Assembly: GCA_964017185.1 (NCBI GenBank)
Contig: OZ024870.1
Location: 22,591,621 to 22,655,620 of the forward strand
Reading direction: 5' to 3'
Length of the DNA: 64,000 nt
Source: Rugalucina vietnamica
Taxonomy: Eukaryota > Mollusca > Bivalvia > Lucinida > Lucinidae
The translations under genes and the position numbers were made by a program. The notes under the pieces were generated by a model. The model worked only from the letters and a program-made list of their open reading frames with translations, searched no databases and had not been told where the DNA came from. Positions 1 through 11,060 of the stretch are shown piece after piece (the first letter of the stretch is position 1; every line of letters begins with the position of its first letter).

Positions 1-596
1 GGCCTCCAAAACCTCAAATTATTAGTATGGCTATATGCATAATGTAGTTAGGATATCGCCCTTATGACATGCAGATGGGTGTTGTATGGGATCAAAACGA
101 AACATCAAAAAAAAAAAAACCACCAAGCTTTCGAGTATCTGTTTGAAATACATGTATAAAAATGAATTATGTTCGCTCACGAGACAGCACGTGAAACTGT
201 AGTTTTTACACCTTATATATATACATATGTCTGTACAGGTACACTATACTATTTGAGTTAGTGCCTTACGTCCGCGGAAAACATTGAAAGTCATTCAGGG
301 TGGCTAACTTATCCTAGCCACATTATTCCTGTACAAGCCTTCAGAATATGAACATTTTTATGTCCCCAAGAAAGAAATATTGGCATGAGGATCGCTCGAA
401 GATCAGCTCTTCTACCAAAACAAATACGATCGAGCTGTCGATTTCAACAGGTTAAAAGTCAACAAGAGAGAAACATTAATGTGAGGTGCCATCTCGCACT
501 TCAATTCCTTTACGATTTAAGTATTTTATGCACACGGGCATTTCCTGATTCTTGCATTCGCCAATAAATATAATCAGCTGATAATACATTTTTTCT
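1..596. other. No supported feature
   Basis: AT-rich DNA with a short A-run near 108. A 60-codon ORF at 385-567 has no recognisable domain. A 31-codon ORF starting at 360 runs to a CAG|GTTAAA sequence that could be a weak splice donor, but nothing downstream supports an exon. Confidence 0.5.
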
Positions 597-725
597 TTAT
601 TTCCTTAGCTTTATTGTCACAGGGGAGACAAATAAAGAAAAGAAAAAAAAGCGGTCCGACCAGGACTCGAACCCAGAACCGTTCGTTTTGAATCCTAGCT
701 TGCTACCTACTGAGCTACAGAGATA
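597..725 (-). repeat. tRNA-derived SINE
   Basis: Read on the minus strand, a box A-like TAGCTCAGTAGGTAG is followed about 40 bases later by a box B-like GGTTCGAGTCC, then a pyrimidine-rich stretch and a tail containing TTTATTTGTCTCCCC. The ends do not form a proper acceptor stem, so this is a SINE head rather than a functional tRNA gene. The family was not identified. Confidence 0.6.
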
Positions 726-1202
726 GACGTCCTACACTATAACATTTATTGCATGTCTTATTTAATTCGTCACCGTTGGGCTGTTGGTAGTTTTGACTGT
801 GTAATTCTTCATATTGCCCCTCGTCTTAGTCTCACATATGCCCTCACGAGTCGTCCCCCATCACAAAGAAAGTCGTAACCGCACGCACCAGCAGCATTTA
901 CGTTCAAAAGTGAAAAATGTCTAATAGGGCAACAAATAATAAATCAATGACACAGATTTGTTACAAATACAACCACCCAAGTAAGCAATTAAGAGGGTAT
1001 TATTTGACTGTTATTGCACCATTTCCTAACCATTGCTTAATTTTACCATTTCTGAAGCGTCAGCTGGCCGAGTATTGGCAATTATTCCTTCGGTGAACAA
1101 GTGTAATTCTAAACGGGCAGGATTCAACTTGTCGACACCTTAACCATTTAATACTTCATAATGGCTACACTAAAAAGATTAGAAACGCACCACTTTCATA
1201 TG
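726..1202. other. No supported feature
   Basis: Unique-looking AT-rich sequence. I see no coding signature, terminal repeat or match to any other part of the window. Confidence 0.4.
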
Positions 1203-1410
1203 TCCGGCATTGGCCGCCGACTGGCCTTAGTCGGTGGATAGGTCGTTGGTTTCATTACTCAAGAAATCAGTCGAACATTTCACCGCTGTTTTCAGTGTGG
1301 GTTCGAGCCTCGCACGGATCAAATGTGTCTTGCGGGTGTGAGGCGTTTTTTTTTTTTCCTTTGAGTGCTCCGGTTTTCGCACCACGGGTCGGTCTCATAT
1401 GAGCTGAAAT
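1203..1410 (+). repeat. tRNA-derived SINE
   Basis: A box A-like TTAGTCGGTGGATAGG at about 1228 and a box B-like GGGTTCGAGCC at about 1301 lie in tRNA-like order. A T-run and a non-tRNA body follow, containing CGGTTTTCGCACCACGGG. The boxes are about 70 bases apart, longer than in most tRNAs, which fits a SINE head. Confidence 0.55.
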
Positions 1411-1565
1411 AATCTGGCTAGTGAAGTGAATCTGAATAACAATATTCCAGGGAATGAATGCTCAACTTTCTTTTTCCGAGATTGAACCGCATATACGTGA
1501 TGTTATACATACATGTTAGATTACACCTGTGGAACAGACGTGTATTTGGTGAACAGTATATCTAA

Positions 1566-2413
1566 AATAAAAATTAAAACTGAGATCCTTTAAGAGCAGT
1601 GAACACATTAATGAGAAAGGGGATGAGCCATACCGCGGTTTTGACTATTAAATTCTCGTCAGTGACCCTAACGATTTGGCAACATGGAGCCAAAGAGAAT
1701 AACTGAAATTTTGCATTTTTAACAGGATAGTCGATACAAAGACTAGTATTATCTAAATGGGACCAAATATGTTAAATATTGGTTAGAAAATCTTAACCAA
1801 TAATAAATTTCTGATTTCTCAGACTATCCTCGCTGACCTCAAAGGACCGTAAAGAAAATATAACCTGCACTATGGATTGTGGACGGGGAGACTTTTAGGG
1901 CCGCCACACGGCACAACACCAGCTGCAGTAATAGCAAATAAAAATTAAAACTGAGATCCTTTAAGCGCAGTGAACACATTAATGAGAAAGGGGATGAGCC
2001 ATACCGCGGTTTTGACTATTAAAGTCTCGTCAGTGACGCTTTAGGTTTGGCAACATGGAGCCAAAGAGAATTACTGAAATTTTGCATTTTTAACAGGATA
2101 GTCGATACAAAGACTAGTATTATCTAAATGGGACCAAATATGTTAAATATTGGTTAGAAAATCTTAACCGATAATAAATTTCTGATTCCTCAGAATATCC
2201 TCGCTGACCTCAAAGGACCGTGAAGAAAATATAACCTGCACTATGGATGATGTACGGGGAGACTTTTTAGGGCCGCCACACGGCACAACACCAGCTGCAG
2301 TAATAGCAAATAAAAATTAAAATTGAGATCCTTTAAGAGCAGTGAACACATTAATGAGAAAGGGGATGAGCCATACCGCGGTTTCGACTATTAAAGTCTC
2401 GTCAGTGACCCTA
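1566..2413 (+). repeat. Family Y tandem array, about 2.3 units of ~371 bp
   Basis: Three consecutive copies start at about 1566, 1937 and 2308 with AAATAAAAATTAAAACTGAG. The first two run to GGCACAACACCAGCTGCAG; the third stops at about 2413. The units differ at scattered positions. Dispersed pieces of the same unit occur at 23080-23225 (-), 24235-24330 (-), 26262-26539, 33233-33590, 40880-41125 (diverged), 50737-50985 (interrupted by a SINE) and 63560-63650 (-). No coding capacity is seen, so this is a satellite-like or non-autonomous element. Confidence 0.85.
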
Positions 2414-2418
2414 AAATA

Positions 2419-2665
2419 CTGTATATCGATAACGCCGACCAGGTTCTAGGCAAAGTGATTATCAGATGAGAGTTCACAGACGTATTAATCAAAGACCATG
2501 AATACGTTGATTCTAATAATATATTCTAGAAATGAAGTCAACACGTTAGCTAATCCTTCAAAAGACGATTTCATTAACTCAGTGACAAGACGGCGCTCCT
2601 CTTCGACAGATGCCTTTGTGTAAGAAACTGTTTATATCATCGTATCGTTAATAAGGAAGTACTTG
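2419..2665 (+). repeat. Family O repeat, copy 1 (uninterrupted)
   Basis: This stretch aligns along its length with 4542-5010, sharing CTAGGCAAAGTGAT, TTCACAGACGTATTA, CTAATCCTTCAAAAGACGA and CTTCGACAGATG. Unlike the second copy it lacks the family Z insertion, so it serves as the empty site for that insertion. No coding capacity. Confidence 0.8.
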
Positions 2666-3137
2666 TGAGCATTTTCCGTTATAAGATTTTATAGTTGTTA
2701 GATTGTAATTTACGTACATACATAAATTCTATTAGGAGAGTTATATGTGACTTGTTTAATTACACTACTGATTGCGTCGGAAACCTCCACCTCTCGATCA
2801 GGGCTGTGGTGCTCCAACACTAGCCTATCCTGATATCCTTTCGTATCGTATTAAGATGTGTTGTTCAAAAATAATGAGCGTACCACCCTTTAAAGTATCT
2901 GTGTCATACATCTTCTAAAATAGGATATTACAAAGCAGTATGTATATACCGTATCCACTTGGTGTACCTGCAAAATCGCGATGAGCTGAAGTTAAGACAC
3001 TTTTATGTTCCAAGTGCCCTGCATCTATTCATTTTCGATGATATGAGATAGAGTGACAGACGACATGAGCATTTTAACAAACGGTTAAATTTTAATTTGC
3101 AGTCTGGGATCACCTTTGTAATACGATCAACTTATTC
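2666..3137. other. No supported feature
   Basis: AT-rich sequence with no recognisable gene, repeat boundary or internal structure. Confidence 0.4.
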
Positions 3138-3384
3138 TTAACCCATATTTGACGAATGGATTTTCCCTTCTTTATCATTTGGGTGAGTCCACTTTCATTT
3201 CTAGGGGAGTCAGGAGTGATTTTTAAATTTTATTCAATTTTTCAATGAAAATTCTCTAAGCAATGAAAGTTCTCTAAGCAAACAGAATAGCCCCAGATGG
3301 GACGCCGCATTCTGCGGCGTCACATCTGGGGCTATTCTGTTTGCCTATGTCCCATAAAAGGGACGCCAGGCTTAAATGAGTTAA
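3138..3384 (+). repeat. Family N hairpin MITE, copy 1
   Basis: A ~247-bp unit bounded by TTAACCCATATTTG and its approximate inverse AAATGAGTTAA. Its second half carries a near-perfect hairpin at about 3278-3343, with arms containing AACAGAATAGCCCCAGAT and a GCCGC/GCGGC tip. A second copy lies at 7808-8038. The terminal inverted sequences and lack of coding sequence suggest a non-autonomous DNA element. Confidence 0.75.
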
Positions 3385-3796
3385 ACTGACATATGACGAC
3401 AGCATTTGGACAATGATGGCTTCATTATATGCAGAATATTATGTCTCGTGACATATAATGATGGACAGATTTTGAACGGGCTTCTTGTTTATTGAAAATA
3501 ATCATTGATGCAAATAGGCATATCGTACCGACTGGGGTGGTCTAGTTTTTCCATTCATAGGCATACATGTTCACCGCGAATTTCGAAAATATACGTGTAC
3601 TAATATCAACAAAAAGGTTGTGTCCAATATGCTCAGAATATATAAGGCAACTCCCGCCCACTTTTGAGAGTGCAGCGTTTGCTTGATTATCTAAAGAAAT
3701 CATCATACATGTATGTAATGCTACCATCGAGCATCGACAGTCTCAAATCAATGCTACTGATTGAGAACTGGGCACACATCCAAAGAAATTTAAGTC
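3385..3796. other. No supported feature
   Basis: No domain, splice signal set or repeat match. Short ORFs on both strands here overlap each other and look like chance. Confidence 0.4.
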
Positions 3797-4008
3797 CATT
3801 TATTCCCCCTTATACCACACTTTTATATAGCAAAACTGGGGTATGCAGGTGTGTATCTTGTTTTCTGATTTTACCCCAAAACATAGGCGGTTCTAACGTG
3901 TACCCTCAATCTATGTTTTGAGCAAAAATAAGAAAAAAAATCTACAGTAAATCTTCAATTTTTATAACTGAAGACAAAAATGAATATGACATGGGCATGT
4001 TTTCGTAC
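3797..4008 (+). mobile_element. Family W MITE, partial copy
   Basis: Contains the family landmarks TATATAGCAAAACTGGGGTATG, split by substitutions, then AGGCGGTTCTAACGTGTACC and CAATCTATGTTTTGAGCAAA, and ends with CATGGGCATGTTTTCGTA. A second W piece in the other orientation lies 75 bp downstream. Confidence 0.7.
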
Positions 4009-4082
4009 AATTCGACTCGTCCTCTTCGCTGTAAAGTGTTTGACGCAGGAGTGAACAGTTTATATTTACCACTTTAATTTTA

Positions 4083-4232
4083 TTACGAAAACATGCCCAT
4101 GTAATATACAGATTTTTCTTAAGTTGTAAAAATTGAAACTTTTCAGGATACACGTTAGAACCGCCTCGCTATATAAACTTGAGTGGGGTTTGAGAGGATA
4201 TACTTTACAAGGACATGTTATCCTGATGTGTT
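4083..4232 (-). mobile_element. Family W MITE, partial copy
   Basis: Begins with the terminal ACGAAAACATGCCCATG, passes through ACGTTAGAACCGCCTCG and ends with CATGTTATCCTGATG. The palindromic centre is shortened. It faces the W piece at 3797-4008. Confidence 0.7.
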
Positions 4233-4541
4233 AAACCGCTTTTGAAATCCGAACGAGCCAGACATGAGCTGACATATGACTACTAAATTGGTATACTTGT
4301 GTGACGGTAATGGAATTATAACCTTGTTTAGTTAAGCAAGTTTAACGGGAGCGAAAATAAGACATGTAAGAGTGCATGTGACTGTTGATTACTATACTGA
4401 TACAGATATGAAACTAAGAAACGCGCTTGTTTTCTTTTTTTTTTTTTTCCTTGGAAATCATCGCAATCACTTTTATTTTATACTCACGTGTAAGAATACG
4501 ACTGCGAAACTGGTTTGGTGAACGTTTCTATTAAACCTCTA
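4233..4541. other. No supported feature
   Basis: AT-rich sequence including a T-run at about 4434-4448. No gene or repeat identified. Confidence 0.4.
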
Positions 4542-5010
4542 AAGACGATAACCCCATCCAGGGTCTAGGCAAAGTGATCATTAAACGAGACTTCACAGAC
4601 GTATTAGTCTAAGACCATGAATACATTGATTCAAATAAAGAAATGAGCCACCCCGTGAGAAAATCAACAATTTGCATAGGCGAAAACAAAGACGCAGATC
4701 AGCTTCGCGGTAACCGCGAAGCTGATCAGCGCCTTTGTTTTCGCTACTCGGATAGTACAATTCCTCTTCTACTTAAATCCAAAATTTCAAGCTTCTAGCT
4801 CTTTTCTGTGTTTGTACAGGTCGGTTTTTGTCGGACCTGTTCGGAAACCACATTGTTGGTTTTCCCACGAGGCGGCTCAAATGAAGTCCACGCGTAAGCT
4901 AATCCTTCAAAAGACGACTTCAATAACTACGCAATGATTAGACGTCTCCCTTCTTCGACAGATGACAGATGTCTTTGTGCGACAAAATGTTTACATCGTT
5001 CGTCGTATCT
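4542..5010 (+). repeat. Family O repeat, copy 2, split by a family Z MITE
   Basis: The left part (4542-4644) and right part (4879-5010) together align with the uninterrupted copy at 2419-2665. The break falls at AGAAATGAAG of the intact copy, and AAAT is present on both sides of the inserted MITE. Confidence 0.85.
4645..4878 (+). mobile_element. Family Z MITE with intact ends and 4-bp target duplication
   Basis: A 234-bp element that starts GAGCCACC, ends GGCGGCTC and has imperfect terminal inverted repeats of about 27 bp. An internal hairpin centres on CTTCGCGGTAACCGCGAAG, flanked by GCGAAAACAAAG and its inverse. It is flanked by AAAT on both sides (4641-4644 and 4879-4882). No coding sequence, so it must be moved by an enzyme encoded elsewhere. 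Confidence 0.9.
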
Positions 5011-5221
5011 TTTAATACCCAACAGCTTGTAAGAATTTAGAATACTTCAGGTAACAACAGTATATATAAAATAAATAAGAATGCTGGATATCACCACATT
5101 TTTTTATTTTCGGCTGGCCGGTTTCATGTTTTAAAACAATTTTCAAAGCCTTAATTTACAATTTAACTTATCTAGTAACAAGTAACGTAACAACGTTCAT
5201 ATATAAATAACTCCTTTTTAA
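5011..5221. other. No supported feature
   Basis: AT-rich sequence without recognisable structure. Confidence 0.4.
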
Positions 5222-5316
5222 GGAGCGTAGTAGCGCAGTCGGTAGAGGGTATGGCCCTGTATAGCTAGGCGCCGAAGCCGAAGTCTGCGGGTTCGAAACC
5301 TACCTTCGCCAGTTTA
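5222..5316 (+). repeat. tRNA-like sequence (probable SINE head)
   Basis: Box A-like TAGCGCAGTCGGTAGAGG and box B-like GGGTTCGAAACC are about 60 bases apart. The end CCTTCGCCA does not pair with the start AAGGAGCG, so an acceptor stem is not formed. It is a tRNA pseudogene or SINE head rather than a working tRNA. Confidence 0.5.
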
Positions 5317-5334
5317 GTACATTTTTATTTCTCT

Positions 5335-5448
<114 letters not shown>

Positions 5449-5631
5449 GTATAATGTAATATATATAAAGATGACCTCGGACAAGTCAAAAGATCGACAA
5501 TTCTACTTAGTAGCACGGGAACGAAATTCAGATTGTACATAACAGTACGAAAACTAACTGTGCGTGCAACCTAAGTGTAATGAAAAACTTGAGGCAATTC
5601 GTATCAATGTATCTTTCACGTGCTACATCCT

Positions 5632-5634
<3 letters not shown>

Positions 5635-5688
<54 letters not shown>
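5635..5688. repeat. Poly-T tract
   Basis: A T-run of more than 50 bases. ORFs crossing it are only homopolymer translations. Confidence 0.95.
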
Positions 5689-5689
<1 letters not shown>

Positions 5690-6314
5690 ATGCGTCTGAG
5701 GTCAAAATTGAGCTACATGTATACCAGCCCAAACAGTCAACGCAACAGTGGATTGTTTCGTCAATTTTTCTCATCCTGACCAAACTTTCGTCGGAATACT
5801 TTCAAAACCAAAATGCAGGGTTATTCAAGCTTCGAATGGGACTTAAATTTTAATCACCAGTAGAATCAGTCAATTTTACAGAAAGGAGTATATCTATGTC
5901 TGTAAAAAACGAAATACATGGGAGTTTGCTGGTATTCGTCATGTGACTTTAATTCATACACTTGAAAAAGAAACTTCGATAGATTCGAAAAATTTATGTA
6001 GTTTTTTATGTTTTTGAAACATCCATATACATGTACATTTGTGCATAAGTGTATTCTTCGTTGCATTTTTGATTTAAATTGTGAGGATCGCTGATCAGTT
6101 AACATGACATTATATGCAATTGTTTGGTGGTAGACGAAATTGGATCACAACAACATACGAGGAATAATTTTCGACACCTAAATCAGTTCAATTTTAGGAA
6201 AGCCTGCTAAAATTTCTAAGCAGCACAATGTTACATTTTCAGACTTTAAATTGAATGGAAACCATTGTTCTAGCGATTTCTTTGCAATTTGAATTTGCAT
6301 TGAATGAAAAGGCT
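5689..6314. other. No supported feature
   Basis: The short sequence CATAAGTGTATTCTTCGTT at about 6042 recurs near 7445. Otherwise no gene, repeat boundary or RNA is recognised. Confidence 0.4.
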
Positions 6315-6987
6315 TTGCACGCCGGTGGGTCGGGCGTCAGACTCTATGATGGCCCTGACTTAAAGCTATTCATTTTAGTTGGTTAGGGCCGGAGCTTCGT
6401 GTCTGTTGCTTGGCCCACCGGGGTCCAACTGGTGATTTTCTTTTGCTCCGGAGTTAGTAGGTTATTCGGCGCCCAGGGATCTCCATCGTCGGGCAGCTTA
6501 CTCAATCTGTGAGTCCTTGTTTTTGATTCATCAGGATGTTTATCGTGATTTATTTGTTTGTTCTTGATGATTCATTGACTAGTTAGAGATTCACCACGAG
6601 GACCGAAGAACTAACTAAATGTTATGAACCACCGCAGAAGCTGAGGGTGAGGTTATGATCCTGTAAAACCGGTTTAAGCCCGACAGTAACTTTGTGTTAC
6701 TGATCGTTCCAAGGCGATACTTCTGTGGTGGTTCTTTTTGTTTTATGTCTTGGTGTTAAAATTTTTTATGTGCTGTTGGCGCCTTATGTATGTTTTCATA
6801 TTTTTAATTAAGGTAACTGAGTGGCCACCTGTTGGGAAAATAGCTGCTCATTCGGCTTACGATATGTTTTATGGTATAAGTACATGTACCTGATTGTTAG
6901 TTTGGTTTTTTCCCACCCCGGTTTTTGGAGTGGGAATCTCTTTCTGATTGCGCCTTTTCCTGATCTTTGCCTACTTGTACCTTTTTA
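6315..6987 (+). mobile_element. Family X retroposon, 5'-truncated copy
   Basis: Starts at TGCACGCCGGTGGGTCGGGC and ends at the family 3' end GCCTACTTGTACCTTTTT. Landmarks are CTGCTCATTCGGCTTACG, ACTGATCGTTCCAAGGCGAT and GTTAGAGATTCACCACGAGG. All window copies share this 3' end and differ at the 5' end, the pattern left by target-primed reverse transcription. This copy starts just inside the coding tail retained by the copy at 28549-29391. Confidence 0.85.
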
Positions 6988-7510
6988 TGAGGGAAATACA
7001 AGTGTCATTGTGTTTGAGGTCAGATTTATCCTGTGAGACATTGGGGTGATATTTCCACATGCAGCAACTTTTACAGAATTTACAAGCGTCACAGAATGAC
7101 AAAATGCCAGGTCATGGTCATTCATGCGTGCAGAATAGCGTATTGACCAATGAGAACACAGCTTAGTGATTCCTAGTCCGTAGAACAAATTTAATGGCTT
7201 TATATGTTTTTTGTATATTATTGACTAAATACTGTCAGTAAAAGTTGTCAGGAAAACTTATTTCTCAGTATCAAAATTAGCCCTGTCAGTTTATGTTGCA
7301 TTGGGAGTTTGGATTAGTATGTACTGAGGATTTGCATTGGAAAGCAAGCTGTAATAGCTTAATACATACCGTACATACATATACATGTAAGTAATAATCT
7401 AGTCGTTTACTTACCATGGGTGGTTATTTTCGGTTATTTTTGAGCATAAGTGTATTCTTCGTTACATGTCATGACATTTTAACGTTGAATGAAAGCCTTA
7501 AGGTCAGGGC

Positions 7511-7512
<2 letters not shown>
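6988..7512. other. No supported feature
   Basis: No gene recognised. The short direct repeat CATAAGTGTATTCTTCGTT at about 7445 also occurs near 6042. Confidence 0.4.

Positions 7513-7560
<48 letters not shown>
7513..7560. repeat. Poly-T tract
   Basis: A 48-base T-run. Confidence 0.95.
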
Positions 7561-7561
<1 letters not shown>

Positions 7562-7807
7562 TTGCATATCGATGTATTAAATGCTGCCCTATCGGAATAT
7601 GCAAAAATATTGCTTCCCTACCGTATTCGTTTTTAAGATATATGCAATCCAAAAATATTAATCGCGACCTGACCATAGCTACTGACTGGGACATCAAATA
7701 TTAGATATCAGTTTATGCTTGTTTCAACTTTTGGGGGCTCCCTTCTTATTAGAATTAATTTCTACGTGTGGACCCCTATTTCATAACCAATCCACCATCA
7801 ATCAGAA
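7561..7807. other. No supported feature
   Basis: Nothing recognised. Confidence 0.4.
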
Positions 7808-8038
7808 TTTTACCCATATTTGACGAATGTATTCTCCCAGCATTATCATTTGGGTGAGTCCACTTTCATTTTTAGGGACCACAGGTGTAATTTTAAACTT
7901 TTAATCCATTTTTCGATGAAATTTTTGTAAGCAAACAGAATAGCCCCAGATGGGACGCCGCGTTCTGCGGCGTCACATCTGGGGCTATACTGTTTGCCTA
8001 TGTCCCACAAAAGGGACGCCAGGCTTAAATGAGTTAAT
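7808..8038 (+). repeat. Family N hairpin MITE, copy 2
   Basis: Aligns with 3138-3384 from the leading CCCATATTTGACGAATG to the terminal AAATGAGTTAA. The hairpin with arms containing AACAGAATAGCCCCAGAT is kept, with one arm mismatch (CTATACTG versus CTATTCTG). The left terminus is slightly changed. Confidence 0.75.
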
Positions 8039-8560
8039 GTGGTTATGCACATTCCCTAATCATATCAGAAACAAAAATGTCTCATCAATGATGTAAGATA
8101 CCAATTGCACTTACGGTCAAAATCTTATGTGGCGTTTCCCTATTTTGAACTAATGTGACTAAGGCTCATAAGAATCGGCTAAACAGTTCTTTCACAAAAG
8201 GGAAACATCACAGTAACCAAACACAAAACTAACTATTTAAGGTTGATACCGACCTTGTATTGTTACCGGCCAGGTAAATTTTCCATATTGTTATTAAAGA
8301 CAGGATTTTCATGCCGGGGGGTCTGGTTTCCAGCTTAAAGTTAAACAGGTAGCCAGTCCTAGAAGTGGGCGGAGCTTACACACAGGTAACTGGCTAACTT
8401 TAGGGGTCATAAAACTGATCATGTGTCATAATTGGATGCAATAAACAACCAGGAGAGACAATACGTGCCAATCATTTTATCAGTCCCCGAGGCCTGAAAC
8501 TGACAACCAATCAAATCTTTGGTATTGATGTTAACACTTCAGCAGTCAGAGAAAGAATGA
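8039..8560. other. No supported feature
   Basis: Slightly GC-richer at 8315-8400 but no open frame, splice signals or repeat match. Confidence 0.4.
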
Positions 8561-8665
8561 CACAGGTAGTAGTAGTAGTAGTAAAGATTAGGCTTTTAAC
8601 GTCATCCTGGGCCAAACGGACTTAATCCATATTCCCACCACAAGGACGTTAGATTGACACAGGTA
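8561..8665 (+). repeat. (AGT)n and possible SINE fragment
   Basis: Six AGT units are followed by GGCTTTTAACGTCATC, a word resembling the GTTTAACGTCCCACC of the SINE at 50786-50942. The match is short and family membership is uncertain. Confidence 0.3.
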
Positions 8666-8939
8666 TACCTGTGTGGCATTTTATACCCCAGCCCTGTCTT
8701 TAAAAAGACATTTGAACATATGTTCTTTGCGCCTGAAAAAATACTTGACCTGATACTAAACAAGAATTAAAAAGCACCGCAGTAGAGGTATTGCCTTTGA
8801 ACGACCAACCCCGGTCGCATTTTATGTTCATGACATTTCCTACTCTTAAAGGACTACAAGAAAATTCTACCCGAAAAGGAAATTCGATTCCAACGTCTGT
8901 AATCGAGGAAATATCAGTCCTAGTTTCAGGAATGACAAT
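8666..8939. other. No supported feature
   Basis: A 71-codon ORF begins at 8791 without recognisable features. Confidence 0.35.
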
Positions 8940-9135
8940 TTATTTTAATTATCACCATCGGAGAGCGATAGTTATTATTTGTTTCCTTTGTCGTGAAAGA
9001 AACTAATAAGTGTCAAGAATGACAGCGCAAACCAATTGTTTATAGTAATTGGATAAACATAATCGCGTGTTATAAGACACATAGTTGCTAAGAGGATTGA
9101 TACACAGCCTTTTCTGGTTTTTTAGGAAGCTTGAT
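8940..9135 (+). repeat. Family S dispersed repeat
   Basis: Shares TTATTTGTTT, AATAAGTGTCA, AATGACAGCG and AATTGGATAAAC in order with 35320-35520 (+), and with 40590-40765 and 44668-44885 (both -). Identity is moderate, so the copies are old. No terminal structure is obvious. Confidence 0.65.
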
Positions 9136-9544
9136 TTAGCTATTTAAGTCTCAGGGTGCAAAAAGAGCACATTTTATTTGTTTTATCCAACATATTTTGG
9201 TGTAAACAGTCATTCTGTGTCATATTGCTCAACTTACAATTTCAGATTTTTTCATTTATTTTTGGCACTTTGTTGAATTTTAAAGATAAGATTTGGTGTT
9301 AATTTCGTACAGCTGGCTTTTAGACGACCTTTATTAAGGTGACACAGTTTGTCTTGATGTTTTACCTTTAAAATCGGAAATAGATATATAGACACACTGA
9401 GAAAATCATATACATATATGTTACTCCTTTAATGCGCATTTTTGGCATTTACAATATATTCAAAAGCATTTCGATATAATTATTTCTTCTTAATATGAGA
9501 TTCAGTGTATTAAAGCGTAGGCGTATTCTCAATCGTCTAATAAT
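9136..9544. other. No supported feature
   Basis: AT-rich sequence. CGTACAGCTGGCTTT at about 9308 resembles the right end of the TTAA-flanked element at 39235-39956 and may be a degraded end of that family. Confidence 0.35.
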
Positions 9545-9794
9545 CAGGGGTTAGTAACTCGAAGGCATCGTAAGTTCCCCTACTTACGACATACTTACGA
9601 TGGTCTTAAGATGGCTACCTTAAGATTTAAGACCTTGCTATTCCAGTAACTCAAAGCTGTCGTATCGCCTTCTTAACGTTAAGATCACCTTAGCGCTTAA
9701 GTTGTTACTGTTTATCAAGAATTCACGTGCAAAACCTGAAATGACTGTCCCGTTTCGTCTGTACATAATTCAGCCTTCGCATGAAAAAACACAA

Positions 9795-9998
9795 CGATTG
9801 GGTTTCCGACCAGGTTCGACACAAACCAGGCTGTCCATCTACAGCAAATAGTTAGAAGCTTGAAATTCCGGATTTAAGAAGAATTTAACAGATATTGAAC
9901 AATTTACGGATTGAAAACAAATGAGCCGATCAGCTTGATCTGCACCTTTGCTTTTGTACATGTATATGCAAAATGTTTGTTTTCTGACGCGGTGGCTA
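9795..9998 (-). mobile_element. Family Z MITE, degraded
   Basis: Recognised by GGTTTCCGACCAGG, GACACAAACCAG, GCTTGAAATTCCGGATTTAAG and a terminal GCGGTGGCT. The internal hairpin has decayed and the left terminal repeat is missing. Confidence 0.65.
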
Positions 9999-10354
9999 AT
10001 ATACGTACCGTTTTCTTTGGCCAGGACATAGAAAAACCGTGAACAAACTAAATTAATGTGAAGAGCATTTGTTCTTTGAGCTTGGCAGTTTCCAGGCATA
10101 AACCGATAAGAACGCCGATCTGACTGCGCAATTTACGTCAGGGCTCTTTTTCAAACTGTAGTGTGAAATTTACTAACAAAACGAAATATATCAGCAGTTA
10201 AGCCCAGTATTAGGATTTGTACAGTCTGATTAATCTCTGCTATGCGCATATATGACAGTTACACACCAAAAAGCTCTTCAGTCAAAATTAAACTCTTTGT
10301 GTGCGCGACTACAAATGCGTATTGGCGGACATCCAATATTCTATTCTGATTTAT

Positions 10355-11060
10355 TATGCCCCCAATTTTGAAAAAGTTAGAAGGGCATATTGCTTTCGGC
10401 TTGTCTGTTTGTCTGTGTGTGGGTGCGTCTGTTAACTTTTGAACCATGAATGCTACATGTAGGGTTTTGAAATTTCATATGTACATTCCTCATGAAAAAA
10501 TGGTTGACCCGTATTTTTTTTCATGTCCGAGTTATGCCCCTTTTCTGAGTTATGTCCCTTTGAAAACAAAATTTGAAAATCTTGTGTGCAAGATATCTCA
10601 AAAAGTATTTTAGCTAGAGCCTTCATATTTGGTATACTGATTTTTGCTGAGGAGTAGAGCACCTGATTATTTTTTGAGAACTTCATCTCATACTTTGACA
10701 AAATTGCGCAATTTTGAAATTTTGATTGATTTTTCCAATTTTCGGTAAAGTTTGAAATTTTTTGAGGGTGAATACTATGGTTTTGAAATTTCATTTACAG
10801 ATTCCTCATGAGAAAATAGTTGACCCGTATTTTTTCATGTCCGAGTTATGCCCCCTTTTTGAGTTATGTCCCTTTGGAAGCATAATTTGAAAATCTCATG
10901 TGCAAGATATCTCAAAAAGTATTTTAGCTAGAGCCTTCATATTTGGTATACCGATTGGGGTAGAGAAGAAGATCACCTAGTCAATTTTTGAGGACTTTAA
11001 TTCAAAGTTTGACAGAATTACGGAATTGTGAAATTGTGAAACTCCATTTTTAAGTGTGCG
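10355..11060 (+). mobile_element. Non-coding element with two ~335-bp tandem units
   Basis: It opens with TTATGCCCCCAATTTTG and an inverse GGGCATA about 25 bases on. Two related units then begin near 10460 and 10790, each with GGTTTTGAAATTTCAT, GTTGACCCGTATTTTTT, CATGTCCGAGTTATGCCC and TTTAGCTAGAGCCTTCATAT. The 113-codon antisense ORF here is simply a translation of this repeat. The layout (structured start plus tandem core) resembles other non-autonomous bivalve elements. Confidence 0.6.

Noticed and set aside
360-452. Short ORF followed by GTTAAA as a first exon
   Set aside because: The donor is weak and no in-phase downstream exon was seen.
5222-5316. Functional tRNA gene
   Set aside because: A and B boxes are present but the acceptor stem does not pair. 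The same applies to the tRNA-like sequences at 652, 1228, 17585, 50870 and 59850.
7479-7704. Overlapping 71- and 72-codon ORFs on both strands
   Set aside because: Both are produced by the poly-T tract at 7513-7560.
8296-8705. Possible inverted ends TTAAAGACAGG
   Set aside because: Similarity stops after about 11 bases and no target duplication or second copy supports an element.
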